Shown: positions 9,547-19,611 of the stretch, piece after piece
How positions within the stretch are numbered: position 1 is the stretch's first letter
Layout: every line of letters begins with the position of its first letter
Assembly: GCA_020629415.1 (NCBI GenBank)
Contig: JAHDDL010000032.1
Coordinates: 1-44,563, forward strand
Source of the DNA: Maribacter sp.
GTDB lineage: Bacteria > Bacteroidota > Bacteroidia > Flavobacteriales > Flavobacteriaceae
DNA length: 44,563 nt
Reading direction: 5' to 3'
Made by a program: the position numbers and the translations under genes
Notes under the pieces: model-generated
What the model was told of the DNA's origin: nothing
Database searches by the model: none
The model's input: the letters and a program-made list of their open reading frames with translations, nothing else

Positions 9547-9572
9547 AGCGAAATCCTTTTCGTTGATTTTTT
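9547..9572 (+). terminator. Weak terminator-like hairpin between tamB-like gene and pfkA
   Basis: AGCGAAA (9547-9553), loop TCCT, TTTCGTT (9558-9564) form a 7-pair stem with one G-U, followed by GA and a run of six T. It may end the tamB-like transcript; if the promoter at 9472-9502 is real it would instead sit inside the pfkA leader. The stem is short and AT-rich. Confidence 0.3.
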
Positions 9573-9642
9573 CTTAAAATGCGACTGAGTTTTATTCCTA
9601 TTTAGACTTAGATTTCTTAATTTCGTTGGCTTAAATTTTTCC

Positions 9643-10629
9643 ATGTCTTCAGAAATAAAAAAAATAGCAGTACTGACTTCAGGAGGTGATTCACCAGGTA
9701 TGAACGCCGCCATAAGATCAGTTGTTCGTACGTGTGCCTACATGAAGGTAGATTGCGTTGCGGTCTATAGAGGGTACCAAGGTATGATAGAGGGGGATTT
9801 TAAACCCATGGACGCACGTAGCGTAAATAACATTATTAATAAGGGAGGAACCATTTTGAAATCTGCCCGTTGCGATGATTTCAGGACTCCAGAAGGTCGT
9901 AAAACAGCTCATGATCAGCTTGTTAAGGCGGGTATTGACGCGTATGTGGTTATTGGTGGTGATGGTAGCTTTACAGGTGCCATGATTTTCAACAGGGAAT
10001 ATAATTTTCCAGTAATCGGTATTCCCGGTACTATTGATAATGATATTTTCGGTACCACGTTTACGCTAGGTTTTGATACGGCATTGAATACTGTTGTAGA
10101 GTGTATCGATAAAATTAGGGATACGGCAAGTTCACATAACAGACTGTTCTTCGTAGAGGTAATGGGTAGGGATGTTGGGCATATTGCCCTTAACGCCGGC
10201 GTTGGAGCAGGAGCTGAGGAAATTTTGATTCCGGAAGAAAACTTAGGATTGGACAGGTTGCTGGAGTCTTTAAAAAGAAGTAAGGAATCTGGTAAGTCGT
10301 CAAGTATCGTAATTGTTGCGGAGGGAGACAAGTCTGGTAAGAACGTTTTTGAACTAAAGGAATATGTTGAAGAACACTTGCCCATATATGATGTTCGTGT
10401 CTCCGTATTAGGGCATATGCAGCGTGGTGGTGCACCTTCTTGTTATGACCGTGTTCTAGCCAGTAGAATGGGGGTTAAGGCCGTAGAGGCATTATTGGAA
10501 GGCAAGACCAATTTAATGGTGGGTATTCAAGACAATAAATTAACATTAACGCCTATCAATAAGGCGATTAAAGGGCATACAAAAATTGATAAGGAGCTTA
10601 TACGAGTTTCGGAAATAATGACTACATAA
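9643..10629 (+). CDS. pfkA: ATP-dependent 6-phosphofructokinase
   Basis: 328 residues, the standard bacterial PFK length. It phosphorylates fructose 6-phosphate to the 1,6-bisphosphate, the committed step of glycolysis. The N-terminal LTSGGDSPGMNAAIR contacts ATP. GGDGS at 105-109 has Gly rather than Asp after GGD, which indicates ATP and not pyrophosphate as donor. PGTIDND (128-134) holds the catalytic base, D132 by analogy with E. coli D127. The substrate-binding EVMGRDVGHIAL segment and the late LGHMQRGG are also present. gapA starts 24 bases downstream on the same strand, and the terminator after gapA closes the unit, so both glycolytic enzymes are probably made from one transcript. Confidence 0.96.
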   Translation: MSSEIKKIAVLTSGGDSPGMNAAIRSVVRTCAYMKVDCVAVYRGYQGMIEGDFKPMDARSVNNIINKGGTILKSARCDDFRTPEGRKTAHDQLVKAGIDAYVVIGGDGSFTGAMIFNREYNFPVIGIPGTIDNDIFGTTFTLGFDTALNTVVECIDKIRDTASSHNRLFFVEVMGRDVGHIALNAGVGAGAEEILIPEENLGLDRLLESLKRSKESGKSSSIVIVAEGDKSGKNVFELKEYVEEHLPIYDVRVSVLGHMQRGGAPSCYDRVLASRMGVKAVEALLEGKTNLMVGIQDNKLTLTPINKAIKGHTKIDKELIRVSEIMTT

Positions 10630-10635
10630 TATTAA

Positions 10636-11655
<1,020 letters not shown>

Positions 11656-11681
11656 CCTTCATTTTAGTATAACATAGATAT

Positions 11682-11727
11682 ATCCTGAAAATGAGGCGGT
11701 TTTTCCTTATTTTCAGGATTATTTTTT
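11682..11727 (+). terminator. Strong intrinsic terminator after gapA
   Basis: A 15-pair stem (11682-11696 with 11705-11719, one G-U pair), loop CGGTTTTT, followed by TA and six T (11722-11727). It ends the pfkA-gapA transcript, 15 bases before the next start codon. Confidence 0.9.
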
Positions 11728-11742
11728 AAAGACATTCGGTAT

Positions 11743-12594
11743 ATGATTTTAATAGTAGATAGTGGTGCAACTAAGTCTGATTGGATTGCATTGGACGAAA
11801 ATGGCGAACAACTTTTTTTAACACAAACTTTAGGCTTAAGTCCGGAAGTATTGACAAAAGATGTTATTGAAGATCGTTTAGCGAATAATTTTGAAATTTC
11901 TAAAAATAGAGAAAAGGTAACCCATCTTTATTTTTACGGTGCAGGTTGTGGAACCGATCGTATGAAGTCTTTCTTAAAAGCTATTTTTAAAGACTTTTTT
12001 CCTAATGCAAAAGCAGATGTAAAAGAAGATACGTATGCGGCTATTTTTGCAACGACTAAAGTTGGCCATCAAGGTATTGTCTGTATTTTAGGTACAGGTT
12101 CTAATTGTAGTTACTATGATGGTAACCAATTATTTCAAAAAGTGACCTCATTGGGTTACATACCTATGGATGACGGAAGTGGAAACTTTTTTGGGCGTAA
12201 GTTGATCCGTGACTACTATTTTCATAAAATGCCGGCAGATTTGGCACATAAATTTGCGAAACAACATGATTTGGATCCAGATGTTATAAAGGAAAATTTG
12301 TATAAGCAGCCCAATCCAAATACGTATTTGGCAACCTTTGCCCGTTTCTTGATCGAAAATAAAGATCACCCGTATTCTAAAGGAGTTATAGATAAAGGCT
12401 TTCAGCAATTCATTAATAATTATGTAATGCAGTTTGAGCTTGCTACAAAAGTGCCGATTAATTTTGTAGGAAGTGTTGCGTATTACTTAAGAGAAGAATT
12501 GACTTCCGTACTTTTAAGAAACGATTTAATAGTGGGTGTAATTCGACAAAAACCTATAGAAGGTCTTGTGGAATTTCATAAAGCGAATATGTAA
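11743..12594 (+). CDS. BadF/BadG/BcrA/BcrD-family kinase, probable N-acetylglucosamine kinase
   Basis: 283 residues with the actin-like ATPase (ASKHA) layout. Phosphate-1 motif DSGATKSDW is at residues 6-14, a second phosphate loop CILGTGSNCSYYDG lies near 113-126, and MDDGSGNFFGRKLI follows. This is the form annotated in Bacteroidetes as N-acetylglucosamine kinase, which would give GlcNAc 6-phosphate from recycled cell wall or chitin. The substrate is inferred from family resemblance only. It stands alone after the gapA terminator and ends 4 bases from the convergent ridA gene. A peptidoglycan role is supported by the amidase and NagZ-like genes elsewhere in the window. Confidence 0.8.
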   Translation: MILIVDSGATKSDWIALDENGEQLFLTQTLGLSPEVLTKDVIEDRLANNFEISKNREKVTHLYFYGAGCGTDRMKSFLKAIFKDFFPNAKADVKEDTYAAIFATTKVGHQGIVCILGTGSNCSYYDGNQLFQKVTSLGYIPMDDGSGNFFGRKLIRDYYFHKMPADLAHKFAKQHDLDPDVIKENLYKQPNPNTYLATFARFLIENKDHPYSKGVIDKGFQQFINNYVMQFELATKVPINFVGSVAYYLREELTSVLLRNDLIVGVIRQKPIEGLVEFHKANM

Positions 12595-12598
12595 ACCA

Positions 12599-12979
12599 TT
12601 ATTTTACGGCAATCATAGAAATTTCAACATTTACGAACTTAGGTAAGTTTGCAACTTCTACGGTTTCTCTTGCTGGTGCGGTATCAGCATTAAAGTAAGA
12701 AGCATATACCTCGTTAACTTCCGTAAATTGATTCATGTCACTAAGGAAAATCGAGGACTTAACAACATTTTCAAAGGTCATTTCAGCTTCGGTTAAAATG
12801 GCCTTTAAATTTTCCATAGATTGTTTTGTTTCAAGCTTAATATCTCCAGAAACCAATTCTCCTGTTTTGGGGTCTAAGGGTATCTGTCCTGATATATATA
12901 ATGTTCCGTTACTTAATGTTGCCTGATTGTAAGGTCCAATAGGAGCTGGAGCGTTTTCGGTATTTATTATTTTCTTCAT
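12599..12979 (-). CDS. RidA family enamine/imine deaminase
   Basis: 126 residues from the ATG at 12979 (MKKIINTENAPAPIGPYNQ). A GTG at 13021 would add 14 residues unlike any RidA N-terminus. RidA proteins hydrolyse reactive 2-aminoacrylate and related enamines made by PLP enzymes. Present are the GPYNQA start of the fold, SGQIPLDPKTG, and the conserved arginine R104 in PARETVEVANLPK, which binds the substrate carboxylate. The length and motifs indicate the archetypal RidA subfamily. It starts 17 bases after the LptD-like gene and probably shares its transcript, although the functions look unrelated. Confidence 0.92.
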   Translation of the reverse strand: MKKIINTENAPAPIGPYNQATLSNGTLYISGQIPLDPKTGELVSGDIKLETKQSMENLKAILTEAEMTFENVVKSSIFLSDMNQFTEVNEVYASYFNADTAPARETVEVANLPKFVNVEISMIAVK

Positions 12980-12996
12980 GCTAGCTAAATTTAGAG

Positions 12997-15717
12997 TTAG
13001 TTTTGACTTCGGTTTTCCCACTTAAGATCTTTAAGTATAGATGAATCTATACCTATAAAGAAATACCATCTTTTATAGGTTCCAAAAGGCGTCCAATTAA
13101 AGCGCATGGTAAAACTTTTCAAATCTCTTTGAAAACGAAGTTGGGTAAGGGTAAAACCTTGGTTTTTAAAGTCGTAACCGGATGAGCCGCCAACAGACCA
13201 TCTTGGTGCTAATTCAATATCTCCCGAGAACATAAGTGAATGACTGCTAAATTCACTTTGTCTTGCAGAATTGCTATAGTTGGCCGAGTATGCCAATCTA
13301 AAGTTCCAAGGAATTTTTGTTCCAAAAATGGGGTTTTCTACATCTGCATCTTTTTCGTCCCTTCTTACGGGATTAGCGTTAAAGTCATCTGCCCTACCAA
13401 ATAGGTCGTCTTCTCTACCACCACTTTGTGCCACATAATCGAAAGGGTCTAACTCTTCTTCTTCGTCCCTATTTTTATCGTCTTTTTTGCCGAACATTTC
13501 GCTGCTTATGGCGTATGATATATTCGCATTTGCCCTTGTAAGTCTAAACAAGCTTCCACCGTTATCGATATTCCAAGTATCAATTCTTCTTCCATTGTTG
13601 TCAATGGCATAGGGGTCAAGCCCTGCAGAGAAGTTAATGGACATTTTGTTGTCAAGTATATTGGTACCTCCGTTTATACTAAGCGGATTCAGTTTCAATG
13701 AGTCCGATTCAAAATTATATCCACTTGAAATATTGAAATTGCTTAATAGGGATATTTTTTTAGGTTCAACCTTAGTGGAATCTTTGTCCCTAACCTTTGC
13801 TTCTAGTGTGTTGGCCAAAGAAAAGCTTAAATTATTAGATTTTCCTAAGGACGGTGCACCGTTAAGTGTACCTTGAAAACGGCTATATTGAACTTCAACA
13901 TCATCTCCTATTAAATACTCATCATAAAACTGTTCAAAAGAAGGGGCGTAACCATAGCTTAAAGATGGTCTCATGGTGTGCCTGATCGCTTGAATCTTTT
14001 TGTCTTCTCCAAAATTAAACGTTCCGTACAGAGTAGTACCTACACTGGCGCTAAAATTATAGGTGTTGTACCTGTCAAAACCACTTACGGTATCAATGAC
14101 AACTTCTTCCAATTCATTGTCATAACTTCTGTTATAGGTTTCCAGTGCCCAAACATCTTCATAACTTCCGCCCATACTTACACTAAAAAATTTTGCTACT
14201 TTAAAATTTGTGGCTACCGGTATACTATGGCTTACTCCTGCACGGGCATTATCGAACATTTTTGTGGTCAAAAAATCTTCGTCGTTCGTGGTCAACCTGT
14301 TCTGTGCGTTTACATTATATTGAAAGTTGATGTTGTCTATAATCCCTTTTTTTATTCCATCTCGTTTTACAAACGGATATATACGCTCTACACTTGCCTG
14401 AAAGGTAGGTAAGGTCATGGTTATATTGTCTGTGTCCGATTCTGTTGCCGTTGCAGAGGTAAGCTGAGAATGGGTAGCGGTTAAACTCATGTTCACCGAT
14501 GGGTAATTGGGGAACGTTTTAGAATATGATATAGATGATGATAAAGTGTTGTTTTGCGTGTTAGGTAAATTTCGTTGTTGCAAGGAATTTCTATAATATT
14601 CACTACTACCCAGGTTTACAGATGCCGAGAATCTTGAATTGGGACTCGATTTTGTATCCTGCGAATGAGAAAATTGAATGTTGTAATTTCTGGATAGGCT
14701 ATAATCACTAAATCCTTTTTGACTGGTTACCTGGTTCTCGAACCTTAAGTTGATATTACCTCTGTATTTATATCGTTTGGTATAAATAGATGCTGTTCTA
14801 AAGGCATAACTGCCATTGGTATAAAAATCTCCGGATAGGGTTATATCTGCATAGTCGCCCAGCGGAACATAGTATCCCATATCCTGAAGGAAATAACCTG
14901 TATTGGGGTCATTACCGAACGAAGGCATCAATACCCCTGCCGATCTGCCCTGAGAAAGTGGAAAATAAGCAAACGGCATGGCAATAGGCGTAGGTACATC
15001 TGCAATATATAAATTACTGAAACCGGCAATTACTTTTTTCTTGGGTACAAATTTTGCCTTTCTGACCCTGATATAATAATCTGGATTTATAGTATCCGTT
15101 GATGTGGTAAGTTTTCCTTCGCTTAAAAAGTAAACCGAGTCATTTTCTTTTTTGGTAATTTCTGCATAAACCTTCATTGCATCACTGCCCAAGGCACCGG
15201 CAGCAGCCTGTTGTTCCGTTCGGGAATTCCAGATCAATGCTTTTTGTGTATCGAAATTAAATCGAATAGAATCTGGTATTACAATGTTTTCCCCCTGTTT
15301 AAAATAAGGTAATTGCGTATAATTGCCCAAAGAATCTACCATTCTACCGGCATAGACTTCATTTTTTATATAATCCATTATAATGATACCGGCCTTTAAT
15401 TCTGTATCTTGATAGTAGATTTCTGCTTCGTTATAGAGGTATATCTTATTTTCTTTTTGACTTAATTTTACGTAATCTTTGGCTTTGTACGTTATCTTGT
15501 CTAATAGTAAAGGGGGCTTTCGGTTCAATGAATCTGCAGCTAGGGAATCGTTTGCTATAGAGTCTTTTATAGCGCTTGGCGGAAATAATGGCGCTATTAT
15601 TGTATCTCTTTCAGCTTTTATATTGAGCGGAGTGATTTTTCCTTCTTGACCGATGGCAAAAAAACCACAGACAACAACCATGAATAGGAAAAGTAAGTAT
15701 TGTTTGTTTGATTGCAA
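12997..15717 (-). CDS. lptD: LptD-like LPS-assembly outer-membrane protein
   Basis: About 906 residues. An N-terminal signal peptide (QYLLFLFMVVVCGFFAIGQ) precedes an OstA/LptA-like beta domain (about 70-200, including NKIYLYNEAEIYYQDTELKA). A long strand-rich region with many aromatic-ended strands follows, ending in a terminal barrel segment near KRWYFFIGID. LptD is the outer-membrane component that inserts lipopolysaccharide. A polar linker rich in D/E/R (about 790-840) is unusual and probably species-specific. No ATG is available at the 5' end: I chose TTG at 15717, which leaves a classical short n-region; TTG at 15756 would add 13 residues. ridA follows 17 bases downstream. Likely partner of the LPS/O-antigen genes at 31-44 kb. 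Confidence 0.85.
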   Translation of the reverse strand: MQSNKQYLLFLFMVVVCGFFAIGQEGKITPLNIKAERDTIIAPLFPPSAIKDSIANDSLAADSLNRKPPLLLDKITYKAKDYVKLSQKENKIYLYNEAEIYYQDTELKAGIIIMDYIKNEVYAGRMVDSLGNYTQLPYFKQGENIVIPDSIRFNFDTQKALIWNSRTEQQAAAGALGSDAMKVYAEITKKENDSVYFLSEGKLTTSTDTINPDYYIRVRKAKFVPKKKVIAGFSNLYIADVPTPIAMPFAYFPLSQGRSAGVLMPSFGNDPNTGYFLQDMGYYVPLGDYADITLSGDFYTNGSYAFRTASIYTKRYKYRGNINLRFENQVTSQKGFSDYSLSRNYNIQFSHSQDTKSSPNSRFSASVNLGSSEYYRNSLQQRNLPNTQNNTLSSSISYSKTFPNYPSVNMSLTATHSQLTSATATESDTDNITMTLPTFQASVERIYPFVKRDGIKKGIIDNINFQYNVNAQNRLTTNDEDFLTTKMFDNARAGVSHSIPVATNFKVAKFFSVSMGGSYEDVWALETYNRSYDNELEEVVIDTVSGFDRYNTYNFSASVGTTLYGTFNFGEDKKIQAIRHTMRPSLSYGYAPSFEQFYDEYLIGDDVEVQYSRFQGTLNGAPSLGKSNNLSFSLANTLEAKVRDKDSTKVEPKKISLLSNFNISSGYNFESDSLKLNPLSINGGTNILDNKMSINFSAGLDPYAIDNNGRRIDTWNIDNGGSLFRLTRANANISYAISSEMFGKKDDKNRDEEEELDPFDYVAQSGGREDDLFGRADDFNANPVRRDEKDADVENPIFGTKIPWNFRLAYSANYSNSARQSEFSSHSLMFSGDIELAPRWSVGGSSGYDFKNQGFTLTQLRFQRDLKSFTMRFNWTPFGTYKRWYFFIGIDSSILKDLKWENRSQN

Positions 15718-15737
15718 GGCTATATATCCTATTTTTG
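15707..15737 (+). promoter_or_regulatory. Promoter predicted for the amidase gene
   Basis: TTTG (15707-15710), exactly 19 bases, then TATTTTTG (15730-15737): a near-perfect Bacteroidetes housekeeping promoter. It reads rightward and would leave a leader of roughly 115 bases before the amidase ATG at 15861. It lies over the 5' end of the oppositely oriented LptD-like gene. Confidence 0.55.
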
Positions 15738-15776
15738 TAAAGGTTTGGCGGTCCAATGAGCCGTTATTTGAGATGT

Positions 15777-15784
15777 CAAACTTA
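15777..15784 (-). promoter_or_regulatory. Candidate -7 element for the lptD-like gene
   Basis: On the minus strand TAAGTTTG (15784-15777) matches TAnnTTTG, 20-60 bases before the possible TTG starts. No TTG is found at the expected -33 distance, so this is a half-site only. Confidence 0.28.
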
Positions 15785-15860
15785 CATATATTTTTTAATC
15801 TGTATGTAGGGTCTTACAATAAATTTAACCATTATAAGGGCGATAAAATCCCTAATACTT

Positions 15861-17153
15861 ATGAAAATTAAACTCTTTAGCATTTCTTTATTTTTAACTA
15901 CAGCGTTATTACTTCTGTCTTTTAAGGGTCCTGGCGAAGAAATTCAATCAGATGATCCATTTATAGTTGTTCTTGATGCAGGGCATGGTGGGCACGACCC
16001 CGGTAATTTAGGTAATGGCTATCTAGAGAAAAAAATAGCCTTGAACATTGTTTTAAAAGTGGGAGAAATTCTTTCAAAGAACAAGGATATAAAAGTTATT
16101 TACACACGAAAGGACGATACTTTTATAGATTTATATGTAAGGGGTGAAGTTGCAAATAAAGCCAATGCGGACCTGTTCGTATCTGTGCATTGTGATTCTC
16201 ATACCTCAGATGCCCATGGTGCTGGTACTTTTGTATTAGGTCTACATGCCAACAAACAAAATTTTGAAATTGCCAAGAAAGAAAACTCGGTAATCTACTT
16301 AGAGGATAATTATGAGAACAGATATGCGGATTATGACATTAATTCACCTGAATCCGTTATAGGTCTTACCATAATGCAAGAAGAATTTTTAGATCAAAGT
16401 GTGGCATTGGCTTCAATGATCCAAGAAAATTTCTCCAAGAAACTTAAAAGAACGGACAGAAAGGTAAAGCAGGCAGGCTTTATAGTATTGCATCAAACTT
16501 TTATGCCAAGTGTTCTGGTTGAAACAGGATTTTTGACCAATAAAGGTGAAGGTGCCTATTTAAATTCTACAAAAGGCCAGAATGAAATGGGAGATGCCAT
16601 AGCTAAGGCAATTTTACATTACAAAGAAGGTGTTCAGCCAGCTTCGTTAAATGTAGCGCCAACAGTAACAAAACCTACTGTGCCTCCTGTTAAAGAAGAA
16701 GTTGTTGAAAAGGTAGAAGAGAAAAAAGAAGCTGTTGTTGAGCCGATCACGGAAGTTGTGGCCAAAGTTGATGAGCCAAAGGAAATTGAAACTACACTTG
16801 AAAAAGGAACCGTAGATGAAGTGGTGGAAGTGCCGGTTGTGAAGGTAAAAGAAGCAATAGACGACAAAGAAGTGGCAAATTCCATTGTTTTTAAGATTCA
16901 ATTGATGGCAAGCAGTAAGAACGTTCCACTTAATTCCGGTAATTTTAAAGGATTGTCTAACTTATCTCAGGAGCCGTATAAAAATTTGTATCGTTATATG
17001 TATGGAGAGACAAGGTCATATAGAGAGGCAAAAATGATGCAGAACCAAGCTCAGGAAAAAGGGTATAAAACTGCTTATATTGTCGCTTATAAGCTAGGAG
17101 AGAGAATTCCAATTCAAAACGCAATTGACGAGGTTTCTAATTTTAGACCATAA
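15861..17153 (+). CDS. N-acetylmuramoyl-L-alanine amidase (Amidase_3) with SPOR-like C-terminus
   Basis: 430 residues. Residues 1-20 are a hydrophobic export signal. The catalytic domain (about 32-255) is a zinc amidase that cuts the bond between N-acetylmuramic acid and the peptide stem. Ligands and catalytic residues are visible: H42 in DAGHGGHDPG, E56 in GYLEKK, H110 in SVHCDSH and E221 in VLVETGFLTN. A low-complexity linker rich in V, E, K and P spans about 255-335. The last 95 residues (KIQLMASSK onward, with YRYMYGETRSYREAKMM) look like a SPOR-type peptidoglycan-binding domain, which would target the enzyme to the septum. The mlaD-like gene follows after 47 bases. Confidence 0.92.
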   Translation: MKIKLFSISLFLTTALLLLSFKGPGEEIQSDDPFIVVLDAGHGGHDPGNLGNGYLEKKIALNIVLKVGEILSKNKDIKVIYTRKDDTFIDLYVRGEVANKANADLFVSVHCDSHTSDAHGAGTFVLGLHANKQNFEIAKKENSVIYLEDNYENRYADYDINSPESVIGLTIMQEEFLDQSVALASMIQENFSKKLKRTDRKVKQAGFIVLHQTFMPSVLVETGFLTNKGEGAYLNSTKGQNEMGDAIAKAILHYKEGVQPASLNVAPTVTKPTVPPVKEEVVEKVEEKKEAVVEPITEVVAKVDEPKEIETTLEKGTVDEVVEVPVVKVKEAIDDKEVANSIVFKIQLMASSKNVPLNSGNFKGLSNLSQEPYKNLYRYMYGETRSYREAKMMQNQAQEKGYKTAYIVAYKLGERIPIQNAIDEVSNFRP

Positions 17154-17200
17154 AGTGTAAATTTTATTCATAATTTTGAGAGGACTTAAAATAAATTTGC

Positions 17201-18166
17201 TTGAAACTATCTAGAGAATTAAAAACAGGAATTATCGTTATTGGTGGCCTACTATTGTTCATTATGGGGTTCAGCTATTTGAAGTCTACCCCTATTTTTG
17301 ATAATAGTAAAACCTTTTTTGCTATCTATCCTAATGTTGGTGGCTTACAATCTGGTACAACGGTTTCTATAAACGGCTTTAGTGTAGGTAAGGTCAATGA
17401 TATTAAATTTTTAGATGAGAAAGGAAATTTATTGGTAACGTTTACGGTTGGCAATGAATTCAAATTTTCTAGAAACAGTACGGTTGAGCTTTATGATACC
17501 GGTATTATTGGTGGTAAGGGCTTGCAAATTAAACCAATTTTTGATGAAGCTTTGGCACAATCTGGAGATACGTTGCCTACAGAAACAAGACCGGGTATTA
17601 CTGACTTGGCACAGCAAAAACTAAATCCGTTGGTACGTAAGGTTGAATCTGCCATATCTGATGCAGATTCTGTTTTGGTCAATGTTAATTCTGTTTTGGA
17701 TGAAAAAACTAAAAAAGAATTGAAAGAGGTTGTTGGAGGTCTAAATACATTGATTACCAGTCTTAACGGTAGTGCTACTCAGTTAAATTCTGTTTTAGAT
17801 GTAAATAAGGATAAATTGAATAATTCCTTTGAGAATTTTGAGCAGTTGACCGCTAATTTTGCAAAACTTTCAGATTCGTTAAACTCGGCAGGATTAGGCA
17901 GAACCCTGGCTAGTTTGGAATCTACTATGGCTAGTTTGGACCAGGTTACTGAAAAAATAGAAAATGGTGATGGCTCACTTGGATTGCTTATGAACGATAA
18001 GGAACTGTATGATAACTTAAATAATGCATCACGTGAGTTGGATTTACTGTTGCAAGATTTTCGTTTAAACCCAAAAAGGTATGTTAATGTTTCTGTTTTT
18101 GGTAAAAAGCAGAAAGAGTATGAGTTGCCAGAAAATGATCCAGCAACAAATGCTATAGAAAACTAA
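17201..18166 (+). CDS. MlaD/MCE family lipid-transport substrate-binding protein
   Basis: 321 residues starting at TTG (MKLSRELKTGIIVIGG), which matches the normal family N-terminus exactly, so the TTG is trusted. One membrane helix covers about residues 9-27. The MCE domain follows (about 36-110, with VGGLQSGTTVSINGFSVGKV and the IIGGKGLQI segment). A helical, N/S/L-rich region runs from about 140 to 290 and ends in the FRLNPKRYVNVSVFGKK tail common in Bacteroidetes. MlaD proteins form a hexameric ring in the inner membrane that passes phospholipids between membranes with MlaE and MlaF, which are not in this window. Downstream of the amidase and likely cotranscribed. Confidence 0.92.
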   Translation: MKLSRELKTGIIVIGGLLLFIMGFSYLKSTPIFDNSKTFFAIYPNVGGLQSGTTVSINGFSVGKVNDIKFLDEKGNLLVTFTVGNEFKFSRNSTVELYDTGIIGGKGLQIKPIFDEALAQSGDTLPTETRPGITDLAQQKLNPLVRKVESAISDADSVLVNVNSVLDEKTKKELKEVVGGLNTLITSLNGSATQLNSVLDVNKDKLNNSFENFEQLTANFAKLSDSLNSAGLGRTLASLESTMASLDQVTEKIENGDGSLGLLMNDKELYDNLNNASRELDLLLQDFRLNPKRYVNVSVFGKKQKEYELPENDPATNAIEN

Positions 18167-18277
18167 ATAACATCGTGGCGTGTCTGCGAGAAATTGAATT
18201 AAATACATAATTATTACTTCGACACAACTGTCGGAGGCATTAAAATCTCGACTATCGAGTAAAGAAGACTAAATTAT

Positions 18278-19603
18278 ATGCAATATCTCCCAAATGTAAT
18301 TTTTGTAATACTGCTTATCGCAGGTATTGGTTTTTTCGTGAAGAATGTTTCAAAATTGAAGAGGAATATTTTTTTAGGAAAAGAAGAATCTTTAACGGAC
18401 AATAAGCCACAGCGGTGGAAAAACATGGCCATGATAGCCCTTGGGCAATCAAAAATGGTAGTAAGGCCTATTGCCGGTGCCTTACATATTATCGTCTATG
18501 TTGGTTTCGTAATCATTAATATAGAAGTATTAGAGATTATTTTGGATGGTATTTTTGGCACACATAGAATGTTTGCCGTGCTAGGACCTGTTTATGACTT
18601 CCTTATCGGTTCTTTTGAAATACTTGCATTACTTGTAATAATAGCGGTAGTACTATTTTGGGCTAGGAGAAACGTTATTAAACTAAAACGATTCTTTAAA
18701 CCGGAAATGGAAGGCTGGCCAAAAAATGATGGTAACCTTATTCTTTATATAGAATTGGTGTTAATGGTACTTTTTTTAACCATGAACGGTGCTGATTATC
18801 AATTGCAACAAATGGGCGCAGCGCATTATGTTCAGGCTGGTGCATTTCCAATTAGTAGTATGATAGCTCCTGTTTTTGAAGGTATGTCCATTTCAAGTTT
18901 GGTATTCTTGGAAAGAGCTGCTTGGTGGTTGCATATTGCTGGAATTCTATTTTTCCTGAACTACCTTTATTACTCAAAACATTTGCATATTTTACTTGCA
19001 TTTCCAAACACATATTATGGTAAGTTGACACCTAAGGGACAGTTCAAAAACTTACAGTCCGTGACAGATGAGGTTAAAATGATGATGGATCCAGATGACG
19101 ATCCTTATGCTGAACCTGCTGAAGATGCAGCCGTTCCAGATAAGTTTGGTGCTTCTGATGTGCAAGACTTAAGTTGGGTTCAACTTCTTAATGCCTACAC
19201 ATGTACGGAATGTGGGCGTTGTACCAGTGAGTGCCCGGCAAATCAAACCGGGAAAAAATTATCTCCTCGTAAAATTATGATGGATACACGTGACCGACTA
19301 GAAGAAGTTGGTAAGAACATCGATGCAAACAACGGTGAGTTTAAAGATGACGGTAAGCAATTATTGAACGACTATATAACCCCTGAAGAATTGTGGGCAT
19401 GTACATCTTGTAATGCATGTGTACAGGCTTGTCCTATTAGTATTGATCCTCTTTCTATAATTATGGATATGAGACAGTATTTGGTCATGGAACAATCTGC
19501 AGCTCCTACAGATTTAAATAACATGATGGGTAATATTGAGAATAATGGAGCACCTTGGCCATTTAACCAAATGGACCGTTTAAATTGGAGTAAAGAATCT
19601 TAA
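18278..19603 (+). CDS. (Fe-S)-binding membrane oxidoreductase subunit (HdrC/GlpC-like with NarI-like membrane domain)
   Basis: 441 residues. The N-terminal half has five or so membrane helices (about 4-22, 63-85, 100-125, 148-170, 210-235), resembling the cytochrome-b-type gamma subunit of nitrate reductase. The C-terminal half holds two ferredoxin-type clusters: C309-C312-C315-C319 (CTECGRCTSECP) and C375-C378-C381-C385 (CTSCNACVQACP), as in HdrC, GlpC and LldF-type electron carriers. Its partner follows 8 bases downstream and carries the CCG domains, so the pair is probably one membrane-bound electron-transfer complex. The electron donor is unknown; in Bacteroidetes the pair is conserved but poorly characterised. 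Confidence 0.85.
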   Translation: MQYLPNVIFVILLIAGIGFFVKNVSKLKRNIFLGKEESLTDNKPQRWKNMAMIALGQSKMVVRPIAGALHIIVYVGFVIINIEVLEIILDGIFGTHRMFAVLGPVYDFLIGSFEILALLVIIAVVLFWARRNVIKLKRFFKPEMEGWPKNDGNLILYIELVLMVLFLTMNGADYQLQQMGAAHYVQAGAFPISSMIAPVFEGMSISSLVFLERAAWWLHIAGILFFLNYLYYSKHLHILLAFPNTYYGKLTPKGQFKNLQSVTDEVKMMMDPDDDPYAEPAEDAAVPDKFGASDVQDLSWVQLLNAYTCTECGRCTSECPANQTGKKLSPRKIMMDTRDRLEEVGKNIDANNGEFKDDGKQLLNDYITPEELWACTSCNACVQACPISIDPLSIIMDMRQYLVMEQSAAPTDLNNMMGNIENNGAPWPFNQMDRLNWSKES

Positions 19604-19611
19604 AGATAGAT

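Noticed and set aside
9915..10435. Long minus-strand open frames across pfkA
   Set aside because: Shadow frames of pfkA; no family resemblance and no start context.
12980..13021. GTG-started extension of RidA
   Set aside because: The extra 14 residues do not resemble any RidA and would run into the end of the LptD-like gene.
16634..16901. Minus-strand Ser/Thr/Phe-rich frames inside the amidase linker
   Set aside because: Complement of the V/E/K-rich linker; compositional artefact.
17192..17199. TAAATTTG just before the MlaD start as a -7 element
   Set aside because: It ends one base before the TTG start codon, leaving no room for transcription start before translation; no matching TTG upstream at the right distance.
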